Below, piece after piece: positions 48,026-58,000 of a DNA stretch of 64,000 nt. This DNA is from Ornithodoros turicata. Lineage: Eukaryota; Arthropoda; Arachnida; Ixodida; Argasidae. Each line of letters begins with the position of its first letter. Position 1 is the stretch's first letter. The notes under the pieces were generated by a model. That model was given only the letters and a program-made list of their open reading frames with translations, was not told the origin of the DNA and searched no databases. The stretch is taken from assembly GCF_037126465.1 (NCBI RefSeq), contig NC_088204.1, forward strand, positions 21,148,804 through 21,212,803. Reading direction: 5' to 3'. The translations under genes were made by a program, and so were the position numbers.

Positions 48026-51000
48026 CTGTGAGAGTATGTTGAGTGTATGAAAAAGATAAATATTACCTTAGAAGCTGTATATGTGAACTGTAAGTTCTGT
48101 GAAGCTGTACAACCATGAACACACCTGCTGCGACAAATTGTGCAAATCATTCTCGACATGCAAAAGCACCTTCTTCATTGCTGTTGAGATTCCGGAAGAT
48201 TTTATGCTCTCTGGCGTCATCCAAAGCCCATGAATGCATTCATTTGTAGCAGCATCTACGTTGACAACATAGATCCTATAGGATGCCCTGATGTGTGAAA
48301 ATATGTGAATGACCTGTTTGAAAACAGAAAAAGAAAAAAAAAAGAGAGGATATAAGCAGAATCAGAATCTGTAATTCAGAGTGCATGGCATATTGATAGG
48401 AACAGCTGGAAACCTAACAAAGGAACAACAAAGAACAGAGATGCTCCCAACTTGTCACACCGATGGATTTCAACGTAAAGTGCCTTTCGGATATGTGTTA
48501 CTCAAATAACACATATTGAACAATCTTTTTGCTTTGCAGAGCATACGTATGCATGCTTGCCACATAATTATGCACTGCAGAAATGCTTTTCAAAGCAGTT
48601 TTTTCTTTTCTTTTTCACGTATCCTACAAAATGAGAAGTTCCCACAAGTATGCCCTCTGACATACCAAACAACACGTTTCATGTGAAATACTGAAGAGCC
48701 ATTTCCGATCTATAACATGCTACTAACTTCAGTGCGCTGCCACAAATCCATCCTACAGAACAGAACAATATGCATATGCTGAAATTAATGCAGCATTACC
48801 AAGCTGTGTTCACTAACACTCCCAGTCATAAAGACACATGTATTTGTTCTGGGCTCCACATGGCCTTGACATAGTCTGCATACTACGAGGCAGGAAATCA
48901 GTCCCTTGGCGCCCTTCTTGGTGTATCACTATGGTCGACCTCCAAGGTGATTAAAGGGAAAGCTCGCTCCCTGAGCTAATTGAAAGAAGTGCGAGGAGCC
49001 CCCCATTTGACAACAAACTATTTTCCTATACAGCGTTTTGCTCAAAACAGTTTTATTTCCAAAGTTGTATGTATAGAGCTTGCAGTGCGGGCAGGCCCAC
49101 AGGGAGGAGAGAACTTAAGGGGAGACGTGGGGACCAACACAAACTTTTTTGTTTCTTAATAGATTATGATGAAAATTTGCAGCATCGTTGATAATGCCCT
49201 CAAAATGCATTTACCAGAAAAAAATATTGTGATATCTCTGAAACTTTTTTTAATAAATTTTTACAAATTACAAAATCTTTGCATTTTGTGAAAGGCCTGC
49301 AGAGTTTGAAAAATGTGATAGAAGACAGCTTGAACTTGGAGTGTATTCCTAAATGTAAGGTTGAGGTCGTGACATTCTTAGTTTTTTCAATTTCCACGAT
49401 GACAATTTTTGGCTTTCATTTTTCTGCATGCGGTCGCAACTGACGCATCTAGCGTAGAAACATATAACGATAGTATCAATTATAAATTGATTTACCTGAA
49501 AAAATAAGAATGTCACGACCTCTACGAATGTTCAGTGATTGTAAAAAAACAAACCGCATCAATATAGACAGAGCCGTTACAGAGATATCAGTTTCACAAG
49601 CGGAGCAGGTAGAGCGAAAAGTTGTTTTGAGAAAATGAAGCGCAAAGTTTCACGCTGTTTTTCCTGCAAATTAGAAGCCTCCAGCAGTGTAGTCTTTTGT
49701 GTCCTTTTGTGCACAGGTTCTCTTGCCATCCTGGCACTTTGTTTGATGCACTTTGACTGTTTTTGCCTTCGATCAAAAGTCTGACAAGGCAGTAAACTCG
49801 TGTCCAATGCTTTTGTTAGCTCTTGTTAGCTTCGCAAAACAGATGTTCGTAGGGGTCTGCAGTGCCTCAGGGTTGGGAACATGGGCGTACCAAGCGTGGG
49901 AGATGGGGGGGGGGGGGGGGGGGGGCTGCAAGCTTTGCCCCCCTCCCCCCCAACCACCTCGGCGTAACTTGGGCAAACCCCTTGGAGAAAACCCTGGGAA
50001 TGCCAATGGTCAAGATCCTCACGAATTAGCCTAAATATTGGCTCAGTGCCAGACACTGAAGTCAACGACGCTTGTACTCCCGCGGCGCACCACCGGCAAC
50101 ACCAACGATGACCCCAAATGAACTTGGCCTGTGCTCGTGAATGGCACAGCCTACAGAAGATTATGGGAAGAAGTACTGGATAGTGCTTCCACAATAACAT
50201 CAAAAGAAGTATTTCGTCGTGTTTCGACGACATCACCACTGCTAAACACGTCAACAAAGCGCTCGCTTTCGAATTCCGGCGCAGACGCCTTTTTCTTCTT
50301 TGTCGTCAACAGCTTCCGCTTGCGGCTTCCGAAATGCTGGACGGTGCCATACTTTCATTTTGAAACTCGTTTGTCCATCGTAAGAATCGTCCACGTTGGA
50401 AAACACAGCAAGAAGTAGGAACTCAAAGTTGCGATCCCAATCCCCTCGTGAGAAAGAGCAGACGCTCCGGCAGCCAGAGGAGCCGGTTACCAAGGGCAAC
50501 CGAGGAACGGCCAATCTTAACGCGCGCACAAATCACGTGGCACGGATTTCTCGCTTCCGGGCCTTGGAACCATTGGAACTTTCCCTCTTCGCCAGAGCGC
50601 TGCTCACTGGAGAAGCTGGATGCGCGGGAACTTTGAAGAGGACTAAGTACTGTCGATAGGTGCAAAGATGACGTCGCTTGGTGATGTCGTTCCCGAGACA
50701 CGGCTGTTTGAAAAACGACGATTTTTCGTCATTTTCGCGATATTGCCTGCTACCATGCCTCAGAGAAAACGAGTTTTTGGGGTACTTTGAGGCGGATTTG
50801 AGCAAAAATACTTTGGGATCATATAGAAGACAGATTTTTGTCACCAAAAATGTTATTTTTTTGTCATTTTTCGCGAGTTGATCCCCGCGTACCCCCTTAA
50901 AGAGTACAGGGGGCCATAAAAAAAAGTATGATAACGATGTCTGATGAAAGTATGTCTGTCATTTTACTGAATAACGCGATGTAAAATTTTTTTCCCAGAA

Positions 51001-54000
51001 ACGAAACTCACATAAACATGGCTCCGTGCACCCTTAACTCGCCACTCTGGGTATAACGAGGAAGAGAAGTATGATGCCACGTCACCGATGACGTTGCAGG
51101 GGCAGCTCGTTCTGGTTTGCTCGTCAGTGGGGGTCAGCGCCCTGTCCCTTTGCCGCCGTAAACCAGTTTTGTCAGTTCCCCCAGAGAATTGGGGATAGAA
51201 GGAGCAGATCAATCATGACCGAGCCAGGAGCAATGCTTTTTCAGAACCCCGAACAGCCGAGTAGCAGACAACATTTCTCTGGACCAATCACCGAGCATGG
51301 CCCCTGTAGATTCAGCATGAGGTCCCAGGCAGATGACAGGCTAGTACTGCACTCCACCACCGTTGCGCACGGTCGCTTGTTGCGGCATGGGGTGAATTAA
51401 TTCTTATGGTGCATCTTACTGACCTGCTTGGCAGTCTTATATAAAGAAAACAGGGTGTTAAAAATTACTTCTGTGCTACTTTAAGAGCCTCTCATACGCT
51501 CGCATGAAGCTGCATGACGGGTACTCTGGCGTGGTCAGGTGGAGCAAAGATGACAGACAACAGAAGGTCGTGAAGCTGCTGCCACTGCCTGGCTGTCTGA
51601 CGAGGAGACGGACGGGAACGTCCTCTAACGTCACACGACGTCGTTGATGTTGTCCCATGACGTCACACATGACGTCCCATGTATGTCTCTATGCGCGCGG
51701 ACTTAAAATTACGTGGATTCCGGTGCCTTGCGATGCTGATACCAAGTTACTGACAGTTGGCGACTGTAACACTACGAAAGTAGAGTCAGTAAAGTCACGT
51801 TTACTGTCCCTAGTTTTGTAGTGCTACGGTCACCAACAGTCTGTCATGCACCAACAGGCCCCATATTTTTAATTGTTGGTATACCATGTTATACTGTACA
51901 ACTTCACGTAAAGTAACGCAGAAACTAATGTAATGTAGGAAATGCACTACCATGTTGAGAGAGCCTGAGCAATGGGTGACACAGAGCTGGCGTGTCACCC
52001 ATTGCTCAGGCTTTCTGAAGACAGATATTATCCATCAGCACCTACATCATGTTATCGGACCGCACTACCCTCTCCAACAAAGATATACGTTTCGATCTGT
52101 CAAAAGCGAACTGCTCCTTTCAAAATCCACAGCGCCTCCAATCTCCTTCACAAATTTAAGTTCCAGAAAACCACTTTTCTTAGACAATTCAGAACCGTGC
52201 TGGAAAAAGGACTTCTGCAGCATCATACTGCTGTTCAAAAGACACCGTAGTTACCTCCAATCAATCGTGCACTAGAATCCTACTGCTTTTACAGAAATCT
52301 ACACATTTGTCGACGTACCTCTCCAGCGTACTTTGGCACAGGCGTGCTGCAGGCCGATGTGCTGACCAAGCTGTCATAAAGAGACGTCAACAATTCTTGC
52401 TCCTTCATCTTTGTCGGTGGATCTGTATCGGCTGTTATGTTTGGAAACTCCAGAAGTCCTTCGAGCAGACGACCCTTCCCTGTCCTTTTTTGCACTAGGT
52501 ACTGTCCCTGTTTTCTCGCAACTAGCACTACGGAAACCTGCTTCCGAGGCTCCTTTCTTTGTGCCTTGTATGGGTAGAGCAAGGCTACATTCCTTTCATG
52601 AAACAAATTCGCAGCTTAGCAGTGAGAGAGACACACAACATGCTCCGCCTTGCTTACTCTTGGGTGTTCCGGAGTTCACTTGCGAGGCACAGGTTGCAGC
52701 CTGAAATACCAAGAAAAGAAAAGTAGGGAATGCTTCATGCGTGCCTTGAAAGTAATGGTTGAAGAAGCTTAGCCAGGATTCCGTTTGAGGGTCAGATTAG
52801 TAGATATGTGCATATCGGTCCGAGGGAATGAGCAATTGTTTACGAGAACTATAAAACTTACAAGTAGTATGCCGGTAGATTTTTGCATTTGCTAACTTCC
52901 AAATCCCACAAACTGCCCCTGGCTATGCCACATTGCAGCCAACCCGTCAAAGAGCCTAAGAATTCCAATCACCAGGTATAACATCTTCCATGTCTGTATC
53001 TGAAGAGTTGTTACGGGTCTTCCCTCTCTGAAGTAATTCCGTGTTTCTGCTGTTCTGTGTGACACCATACGAGCAGAAATATAAGAACAAGATAGTACTG
53101 CAGAATGTGTCGAAGCTCACCATTCGATTAGCCCGGCAGGAATCCTGCAACGGGCATACTGAACACCGTGGATTCCGCGGAGTACACACCGTAGCTCCAA
53201 GCTCCATCATTGCTTGATTGAAATCGCCGGGACGTGAAGTGGACACAATGCCGGATGCGAGGTCCCTGTCAAAAGCCACGTTTCAAAAGTGTCCCCAGAG
53301 GGCACCTAGTGACATACCACACGATCTGATTCGCAGTTGCAGTTCCAACGGGCGAGCCAATAAGACGCATTCGAGACAACACCCGCACCACGTTACCATC
53401 TACAGCTCCAACGACTTCGCCGTGAGCGATAGAAGCAATTGCTGCGGCTGTGTATCTTCCTACTCCAGGAATTTTTGCCATCAATTCCTTCATTGTGTTT
53501 GGCAGTACACCACCCAGCTCCGATTGAACTTTCTGGTAAAAATGAGTCAAGAAGACGTCATTTTCTATTTCGTTTTAGAGTGCCACTGCAGACTAAAAAA
53601 TGATATTTATTACATTTCGTATTGCAAATCAACTTCAAACAAAGGCTCAGTACACAAAATACGAGACTTAGTCCACAGTGGCACTTTAAACAACAACGTC
53701 AATTACGGAACTCACCCACCTGTGCTCCTTCATGTAAACGCCTTGCCCTTTGGTAGTAGCCAAGTCCAGCCCAGACCTCAAATACTTCATCCAGTGAGGC
53801 CTCTGACAAGGCCTTCACAGTTGGCCATTTCTGCAAACGAACCGGAGAAGATAAATATGGAAACAATGTTTGCCCGTGCCCTTTCAAGAGCACAGCTTAC
53901 CTCCATCCACTTGTTGTAGTATCGAATAACAGTGACAACTTGAGTTTGCTGTAGCATGACCTCCGACACCCAGATGGCATAGCCCTTCGTTGTCTCGTCG

Positions 54001-54359
54001 CAGTTACTCTGGGCGATAGCTCTCCATGGTAGCTGTCTGTGCTGCTTGTCGTACCATCCAAGAAGCTTGTTCCCGATGCTGTCTTTCTCATGGCGCGTAA
54101 ACATGTGGAAGGGACATGTTGAATCAGTTGGAGTTGACGTCGCCCGGTCACTGTCGTCTCCAACATTATCCTGGTCGTTCCCTGGTGCAGATTAAATTGT
54201 GTCACGAAGGTGAAGAACTTACACGGCAGCAGTCAATCGATCGGTTGAAAGATCAGCCCCCCTTAACAAATCGCGCACACAAAGATTCGATCTGCGCAAG
54301 AACTTAAATTTACCTCTCCTACATGAACTCCTTCTGGTTCTTTTCTTAGGCTGGGGCAT
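47933..54359 (-). CDS. MUTYH: MUTYH, adenine DNA glycosylase (MutY homologue), 10 exons, 492 aa
   Basis: Base-excision repair glycosylase that removes adenine mispaired with 8-oxoguanine, in nucleus and mitochondria. Exons in order: 54359-54314, 54181-53901, 53830-53720, 53532-53318, 53265-53121, 53054-52973, 52700-52658, 52592-52319, 48313-48125, 48025-47933. All introns read GT-AG on the minus strand, phases agree across every junction, and the sum is 1479 nt. Seen: catalytic Glu89 in [16 protein letters not shown] at 131-135, helix-hairpin-helix PGVGRY 168-173, catalytic Asp191 in VDGNV, iron-sulfur Cys 245/252/255/261 (C-x6-C-x2-C-x5-C), NUDIX-like C-terminal domain from about 309 with FSH at 404-406. 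The start follows from a basic N-terminus (KKRTRR) like the family's targeting region. Length is typical (human about 535-546). Odd: one zinc-linchpin Cys is missing and GLWEFP reads GLLEFP. Introns 2, 4, 5 and 7 are only 52-70 bp; intron 8 is 4 kb and full of repeats. Confidence 0.95.
48125..48313 (-). CDS. MUTYH: MUTYH exon 9 (residues 400-462): FSH loop
   Basis: Acceptor TTTCAAACAG, donor [24 protein letters not shown] carries the Phe-Ser-His loop (404-406) that reads 8-oxoG in Mut[11 protein letters not shown] matches the family AVSTAMKKVF stretch. It lies 4 kb from exon 8. Confidence 0.94.
49119..50896. mobile_element. TTAA-flanked DNA transposon remnant (piggyBac/Kolobok-like), 1.78 kb
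   Basis: TTAA stands on both sides (49115-49118 and 50897-50900). The left end reads GGGGAGACGTGGGGACCAAC; the reverse complement of the right end reads GGGGGTACGCGGGGATCAAC, an approximately 20-bp imperfect terminal inverted repeat. TTAA target duplications with G-rich ends are typical of piggyBac, Kolobok and ISL2EU groups. Broken minus-strand frames (about 50090-50420) have coding-like character but stops and no motif I recognise, so it is probably a degraded or non-autonomous copy. Confidence 0.72.
49860..50015. repeat. Poly-G-containing interspersed repeat nested in the TTAA element
   Basis: ATGGGCGTACCAAGCG precedes a 21-G tract at 49905-49925, followed by a C-rich block and CCTTGGAGAAAACCCTGGG. 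A similar G/C-tract repeat sits at 38330-38460. Confidence 0.5.
51748..51850. repeat. Imperfect inverted repeat, MUTYH intron 8
   Basis: CTGACAGTTGGCGACTGTAA pairs imperfectly with a right arm containing GTGCTACGGTCACCAACAG. The whole is about 100 bp with a central AGTCAGTAAAGTC stretch. Confidence 0.5.
51962..52012. repeat. Perfect 21-bp inverted repeat with 9-nt loop in MUTYH intron 8
   Basis: The left arm 51962-51982 and right arm 51992-52012 are exact reverse complements; the loop is AGAGCTGGC. It is either a tiny foldback element or a transcribed hairpin. Confidence 0.85.
52319..52592 (-). CDS. MUTYH: MUTYH exon 8 (residues 308-399): start of NUDIX-like 8-oxoG recognition domain
   Basis: Acceptor ATGAAAG, donor GAGAG/GTACGT. 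It carries [28 protein letters not shown] and [11 protein letters not shown], matching the MUTYH C-terminal domain. The Gly of LLEGLL is the position of the human G382/G396 disease residue and is kept; the usual Trp after it is Leu. Confidence 0.93.
52658..52700 (-). CDS. MUTYH: MUTYH exon 7 (residues 294-307): CNLC of the zinc linchpin
   Basis: A 43-nt micro-exon with acceptor TATTTCAG and donor AAGA/GTAAGC. The frame forced by exon 6 gives GCNLCLASE, which lines up with the CxxC (human CHLC) that binds zinc in the family connector. That match supports the exon 6 phase. Confidence 0.8.
52973..53054 (-). CDS. MUTYH: MUTYH exon 6 (residues 267-293): interdomain connector, part 1
   Basis: Acceptor GTCACACAG, donor CCTG/GTGATT. 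It is a low-conservation, acidic and Ser/Asn-rich connector. The exon is inferred from splice sites and from phase matching on both sides (phase 0 in, phase 1 out). A shorter form starting at the downstream TTCAG would also stay open. Confidence 0.72.
53121..53265 (-). CDS. MUTYH: MUTYH exon 5 (residues 218-266): iron-sulfur cluster loop
   Basis: Acceptor TTTTGACAG, donor [26 protein letters not shown] is nearly invariant in MutY proteins and leads into the four-Cys iron-sulfur loop at 245, 252, 255 and 261. Confidence 0.96.
53318..53532 (-). CDS. MUTYH: MUTYH exon 4 (residues 147-217): HhH motif and catalytic Asp
   Basis: Acceptor TTTACCAG, donor GTATGT after two bases of codon 218. It contains the helix-hairpin-helix PGVGRYTA and VDGNVVRVL with catalytic Asp191. 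The following intron is only 52 bp. Confidence 0.96.
53720..53830 (-). CDS. MUTYH: MUTYH exon 3 (residues 110-146)
   Basis: Acceptor TTTGCAG, donor CAG/GTGGGT, phase 0 on both sides. It carries KWPTVKAL and [11 protein letters not shown]; Tyr134 of the YY pair matches the family Tyr that wedges beside 8-oxoG (human Y165/Y179). Confidence 0.96.
53901..54181 (-). CDS. MUTYH: MUTYH exon 2 (residues 16-109): start of glycosylase domain
   Basis: Acceptor CTGCACCAG, donor GAG/GTAAGC. An acidic, poorly conserved linker is followed by FHMF (His41, in the place of the family's zinc-linchpin His), LLGWYDK, LPWR and [11 protein letters not shown] with catalytic Glu89. Confidence 0.95.
54314..54359 (-). 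CDS. MUTYH: MUTYH exon 1 (residues 1-15)
   Basis: The first ATG is followed by a strongly basic run (Lys5, Lys6, Arg7, Arg9, Arg10, then Arg14 and Arg15) suited to nuclear or mitochondrial targeting. The donor is GAGAG/GTAAAT and one base of codon 16 is carried over to exon 2. It is chosen over the longer open frame upstream because the phase fits exon 2. Confidence 0.82.
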
Positions 54360-54986
54360 TTTGGTACCCCTTTTCAGTGAGATAAGACGCAAATATATAA
54401 TAAAACCTGAGTATATTAATAGAAACAAGCGGTCGTTGCACTGTAGCTAACTGCAAACTTCGAGTTGTAAATGGCGCCCAAAGCATGGGACTGCAGTGGT
54501 CGTCTGCTCTCAACTTCCGGTAGTATTTATTGATCTACTCCATAATCTACACACACTTAAATAATGCTTTTTAAATTTCGACTACTTGGTGTGACAACAT
54601 AATAGCCACGCTTCATAAAACAGAAATGTTTTATAACATGAAACCGAAACTTATGGTTATTTGCGGTATTCGCGGTATTGGTTCTGCATTGTTTCCGTTT
54701 ACTTCTCAGGCATGTAGATTCCGACAAATACAATGGACTGGACTGATGTGAGCGCGGGACTTTTCACGTTTTAAGAGGCCTTTATCCCAGTTTACGGTTT
54801 GCAGGAATAGAGAAAAACAGGTCATCATGGGGCGCTTGACGAAGCGACAAAGCTGGTAACGAGAGTACCTTGATACATGCATTCGAGGAGTGAGCCGATC
54901 ATGTAGTGAGGGTGGTCTGCACACATTTGACCCGATTCGGCTATTACAAAACAGCTTCATACCTAAATTTATATTATGAAAAAGTC
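54360..54986. promoter_or_regulatory. Shared intergenic region between divergent MUTYH and ATG101
   Basis: These 627 bp separate the two start codons, which point away from each other, so both 5' UTRs and promoters must lie here or be shared. No SINE or inverted-repeat element interrupts it. It contains one GTCGTCTGC copy (54499-54507) and an ATTGG (inverted CCAAT) near 54678. No TATA box is clear at a sensible distance from either gene. Confidence 0.6.
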
Positions 54987-55016
54987 ATGAATGCACGGTC
55001 TCAAGTTTTTGAACTG
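54987..55016 (+). CDS. ATG101: ATG101 exon 1 (residues 1-10)
   Basis: [10 protein letters not shown] followed by donor GTAGGT. Human begins MNCRSEVLEV with the junction at the same residue. The open frame runs on to 55193 but that part is intron. Confidence 0.94.
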
Positions 55017-58000
55017 GTAGGTGTGCTTCCTTTCATTGCAGACATGTCAGAAATGACTTGTATGTTTTTTGTGAATCAGCTGTTCCATTCAAGCTTGGTT
55101 ACATACGGTGCTCATCGCAACAAAGATTCATGCGCAATCCTAAACGTAAATTACTCTCATTTGATCCTGAGCTTCAAGCATGAATCTCGCTGATTTACAA
55201 CTGCGTATCGATCAAGGTTTATGATGACAATAACAATGTCAACACCATGGCCTGTGTCGATGCGAAACAACAACAAAGCACGTTAATTCTTCCCCCCGTG
55301 TTTCACCTGTTCACGCGTTCAGTTTCACTAAACTTAGTGCATTACTTTACAGTCTCTAGAGGGACGTCAAGTACAAGAAGCAGTATGCGGGATATTTCAT
55401 ACGCTGCTTTTTCATCGAACACTGGGCAAGGTGCGTTGTTTTGGGTACCTCGTCGCATGCAGCATGGGACGCTTTGTGATGCAACTCTGTGAACGCGACG
55501 GTTCATAAATGTGGCTGTGTCGTTTTAATTATTTCTGTAGTTCCACTACAAGAAAGAAGGAAGTTACTCCGTGGGCACAGTCGGCTTTGAAGACGTTTGT
55601 TGCGACTTCGTCGACTTCACATACGTAAGAAACGCCCGTTTGTGACTCACGTATCGTTCGCTCTGAGCCGGCCTTGCAGTGCTCTAACACAGCGAGTCGA
55701 CTTGGCCTGGTTTTTTGGGGGATATTGTAAATGGAACTTTTATGTGGGCAACTTATACGTATCGAGCTGGTGCGGAGAGTTTGATTAAAACTGGCCTGCA
55801 AAGATCGACGTTGTTGGTTTCTAGAAATAACTGTCTTTGCACTATAGTCATACCACCGACACTTTCAGCTCGCGTCATTGCTCCACGCAGTTTGATCCAC
55901 ACTATCGCAATAAGCGAAAGCTATTATAGGGCTACGTTTAACACTTTTTGTAGCGTATGTGTCCTTCAAAAGACAACCAATTTTGCTCCCATATGTAGGA
56001 GTGTTAAGCAGGTTAACTGTTGATTTCCATTGCTTCCATATCATCTATCAAGGCTGCATCCATTTATGTGTGTTGGTAGTCCCAGATTTCAAAGCGTGTA
56101 GCGTAACTGCACAAATTCAACTGTGACGAAAGGCACATTTGGGACCCGGGGAGGCAGCAGGCACAAAGATTTCAGCATGATTTGGTGCATTCAATACTGT
56201 TTTTCTTTTTTTTTTCATCGCAAATGTGCGCACTTGTTCGATTCTACTACCAAAAGAAATAATTCTCAGAGTTCTGCATCACTTACCCTACTGATATCGC
56301 AGTATCCATGCAATGGAAGTATTCTGCATAAAACAAAGATGCAGTACAAAGAACATGCTCTTAATTTACTACTATTTTAGAAAATTAGGACTTTTACAGG
56401 TACGCTGTGCTTCCGAGGACCTGAATCGTACCCTCGCGAAAGAAGTCTGTGCATTTAGCGAGCAGCTTCGCAGCACTGACGGACCAAGACAGGGACAGGC
56501 AAGTGGTTGACCTCATCGTGTCACAGGAAAGCGCAGGGAAAGCCTAAGCATTACATTCACAGATATCGCTAGAGTTCTACCAAAAGAAGCGTGCTCGCTG
56601 GCTGCTACCTGCAGAGAGCATCCCATGGGAAGTGTGGAATATCAAGTTGAACGTTATCACTCTACCCAATGAGCACGGTAAGACATTGAGGACTACGCAG
56701 TGTAGTACCCGTAGCCGATTACGATAGAGGATGCCTCTACTGTTGTCAGAGCGACAGAAGTACAGAGAGAGCGTGGGAGAAGTTCTGGCCGAGAAAGTGA
56801 TGGCTGTTGCGGCGTCCATCAACCGCCACGAATACATACCCAAGATGCCCGGCCAGTCGGATCTGGACCTCATTTTCGACACCAGCTATAGCGACGTCCA
56901 GCCCTACCTATTCAAGGTACTATACCGTGGTTGAACACTCTACATCAGAGTGAAACTGAACAGTAGCGTTGAGCGTCCAAAAAATTTTAATATACGCAGG
57001 TGGAGACCTTTTCTACAGTCTTAGATGATAACTATAGGTTACAAGTAACTGTGACTATACAGGGTGCAGGGTGTCGAACCGAAACGTTTTTCGTTCCGGT
57101 TGCATCATAAACGATCCGGTACCGGTTCTGCTCCGGAGCAAAAAAATAACGGTTCATACCGGTTCGAACCGGTTCCGCTTCTGGTGGGAATATTCATCCC
57201 CAGAAAAGAAAATGCTACAAAATGTAAACCCGTTTATTCCGCATACACGGTATTTAGTATTAATAGACAGCTGTGAAATTGGTAGCTCCTTGTTCCTGTA
57301 CGTTACTGTCTGTTCAAATAGGCTTTTTCCTTTCTTGAAGCACATGCTACAGACAGACTTGTGTGTCGTGATGTCATACGTAAAGTACTTTCTTGCTGGG
57401 TTGGAGCGATCGCGTCCCATCCGAATGTCTGTTGCTGCTCCCTAGCCAGCAAGCACCACCGCACGAGTACGACGCAAATCGCGGCACTCACAAACGCGCT
57501 CGACGGCTCCGTTTTATTTTCTTCGTGTCCTGTCCACAAAAGAGTTGCCACTTCGCGCGGGTTTGCCCTCGCGTATACGTAAATGTATTCAACTTAGCTG
57601 CTCTCAAACAAGGGACGCGTTGCGCTACATTACCGATAGAGAAGCCGTTATGCAGCCCCCTTGGGTCGCTGTTTAGTTGAGGAGAGTTTGGGGTGGTCAA
57701 ATTAAAACGAACACTACGGCACATTGCTAGAGAATCACATGTACCTCTAAGTCTGTGTGCGTGCGCTAACGATAAACCATTACAAAGGGATCCTAAGGGT
57801 CATAGTATACCGACATCCGTAACCCTCGTATAGTATCCATGACATGACTCCAGAGCACACGACGTCTGTTTCATTCGCCTATCCGTAGTTCAAACCGGCG
57901 AAGTTTTTCTTACACCGAAAACCGTAAAATATATTTTTCTGTTTCCCTCCTGAGCGAAAAAAACGTATACGGTTTCGATTCCGTTCCGGTTCGCACCAAA

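Larger units (their letters stand above)
48314..52318 (-). other. MUTYH intron 8 (4.0 kb, repeat-filled)
   Basis: Every other MUTYH intron is 52-272 bp. This one has been enlarged by a TTAA-flanked element (49119-50896), a poly-G repeat nested in it, and two hairpins (51748-51848 and 51962-52012). 48314-49114 is otherwise unremarkable AT-rich sequence. Open frames on either strand inside it are short and have no family match. Confidence 0.85.

Noticed and set aside
53218..53919. 233-codon plus-strand open frame
   Set aside because: Antisense to MUTYH exons 3-5, whose protein match is decisive.
54906..55193. 95-codon plus-strand open frame as a single-exon gene
   Set aside because: Only [10 protein letters not shown] is coding; the rest follows the GTAGGT donor and is ATG101 intron 1.
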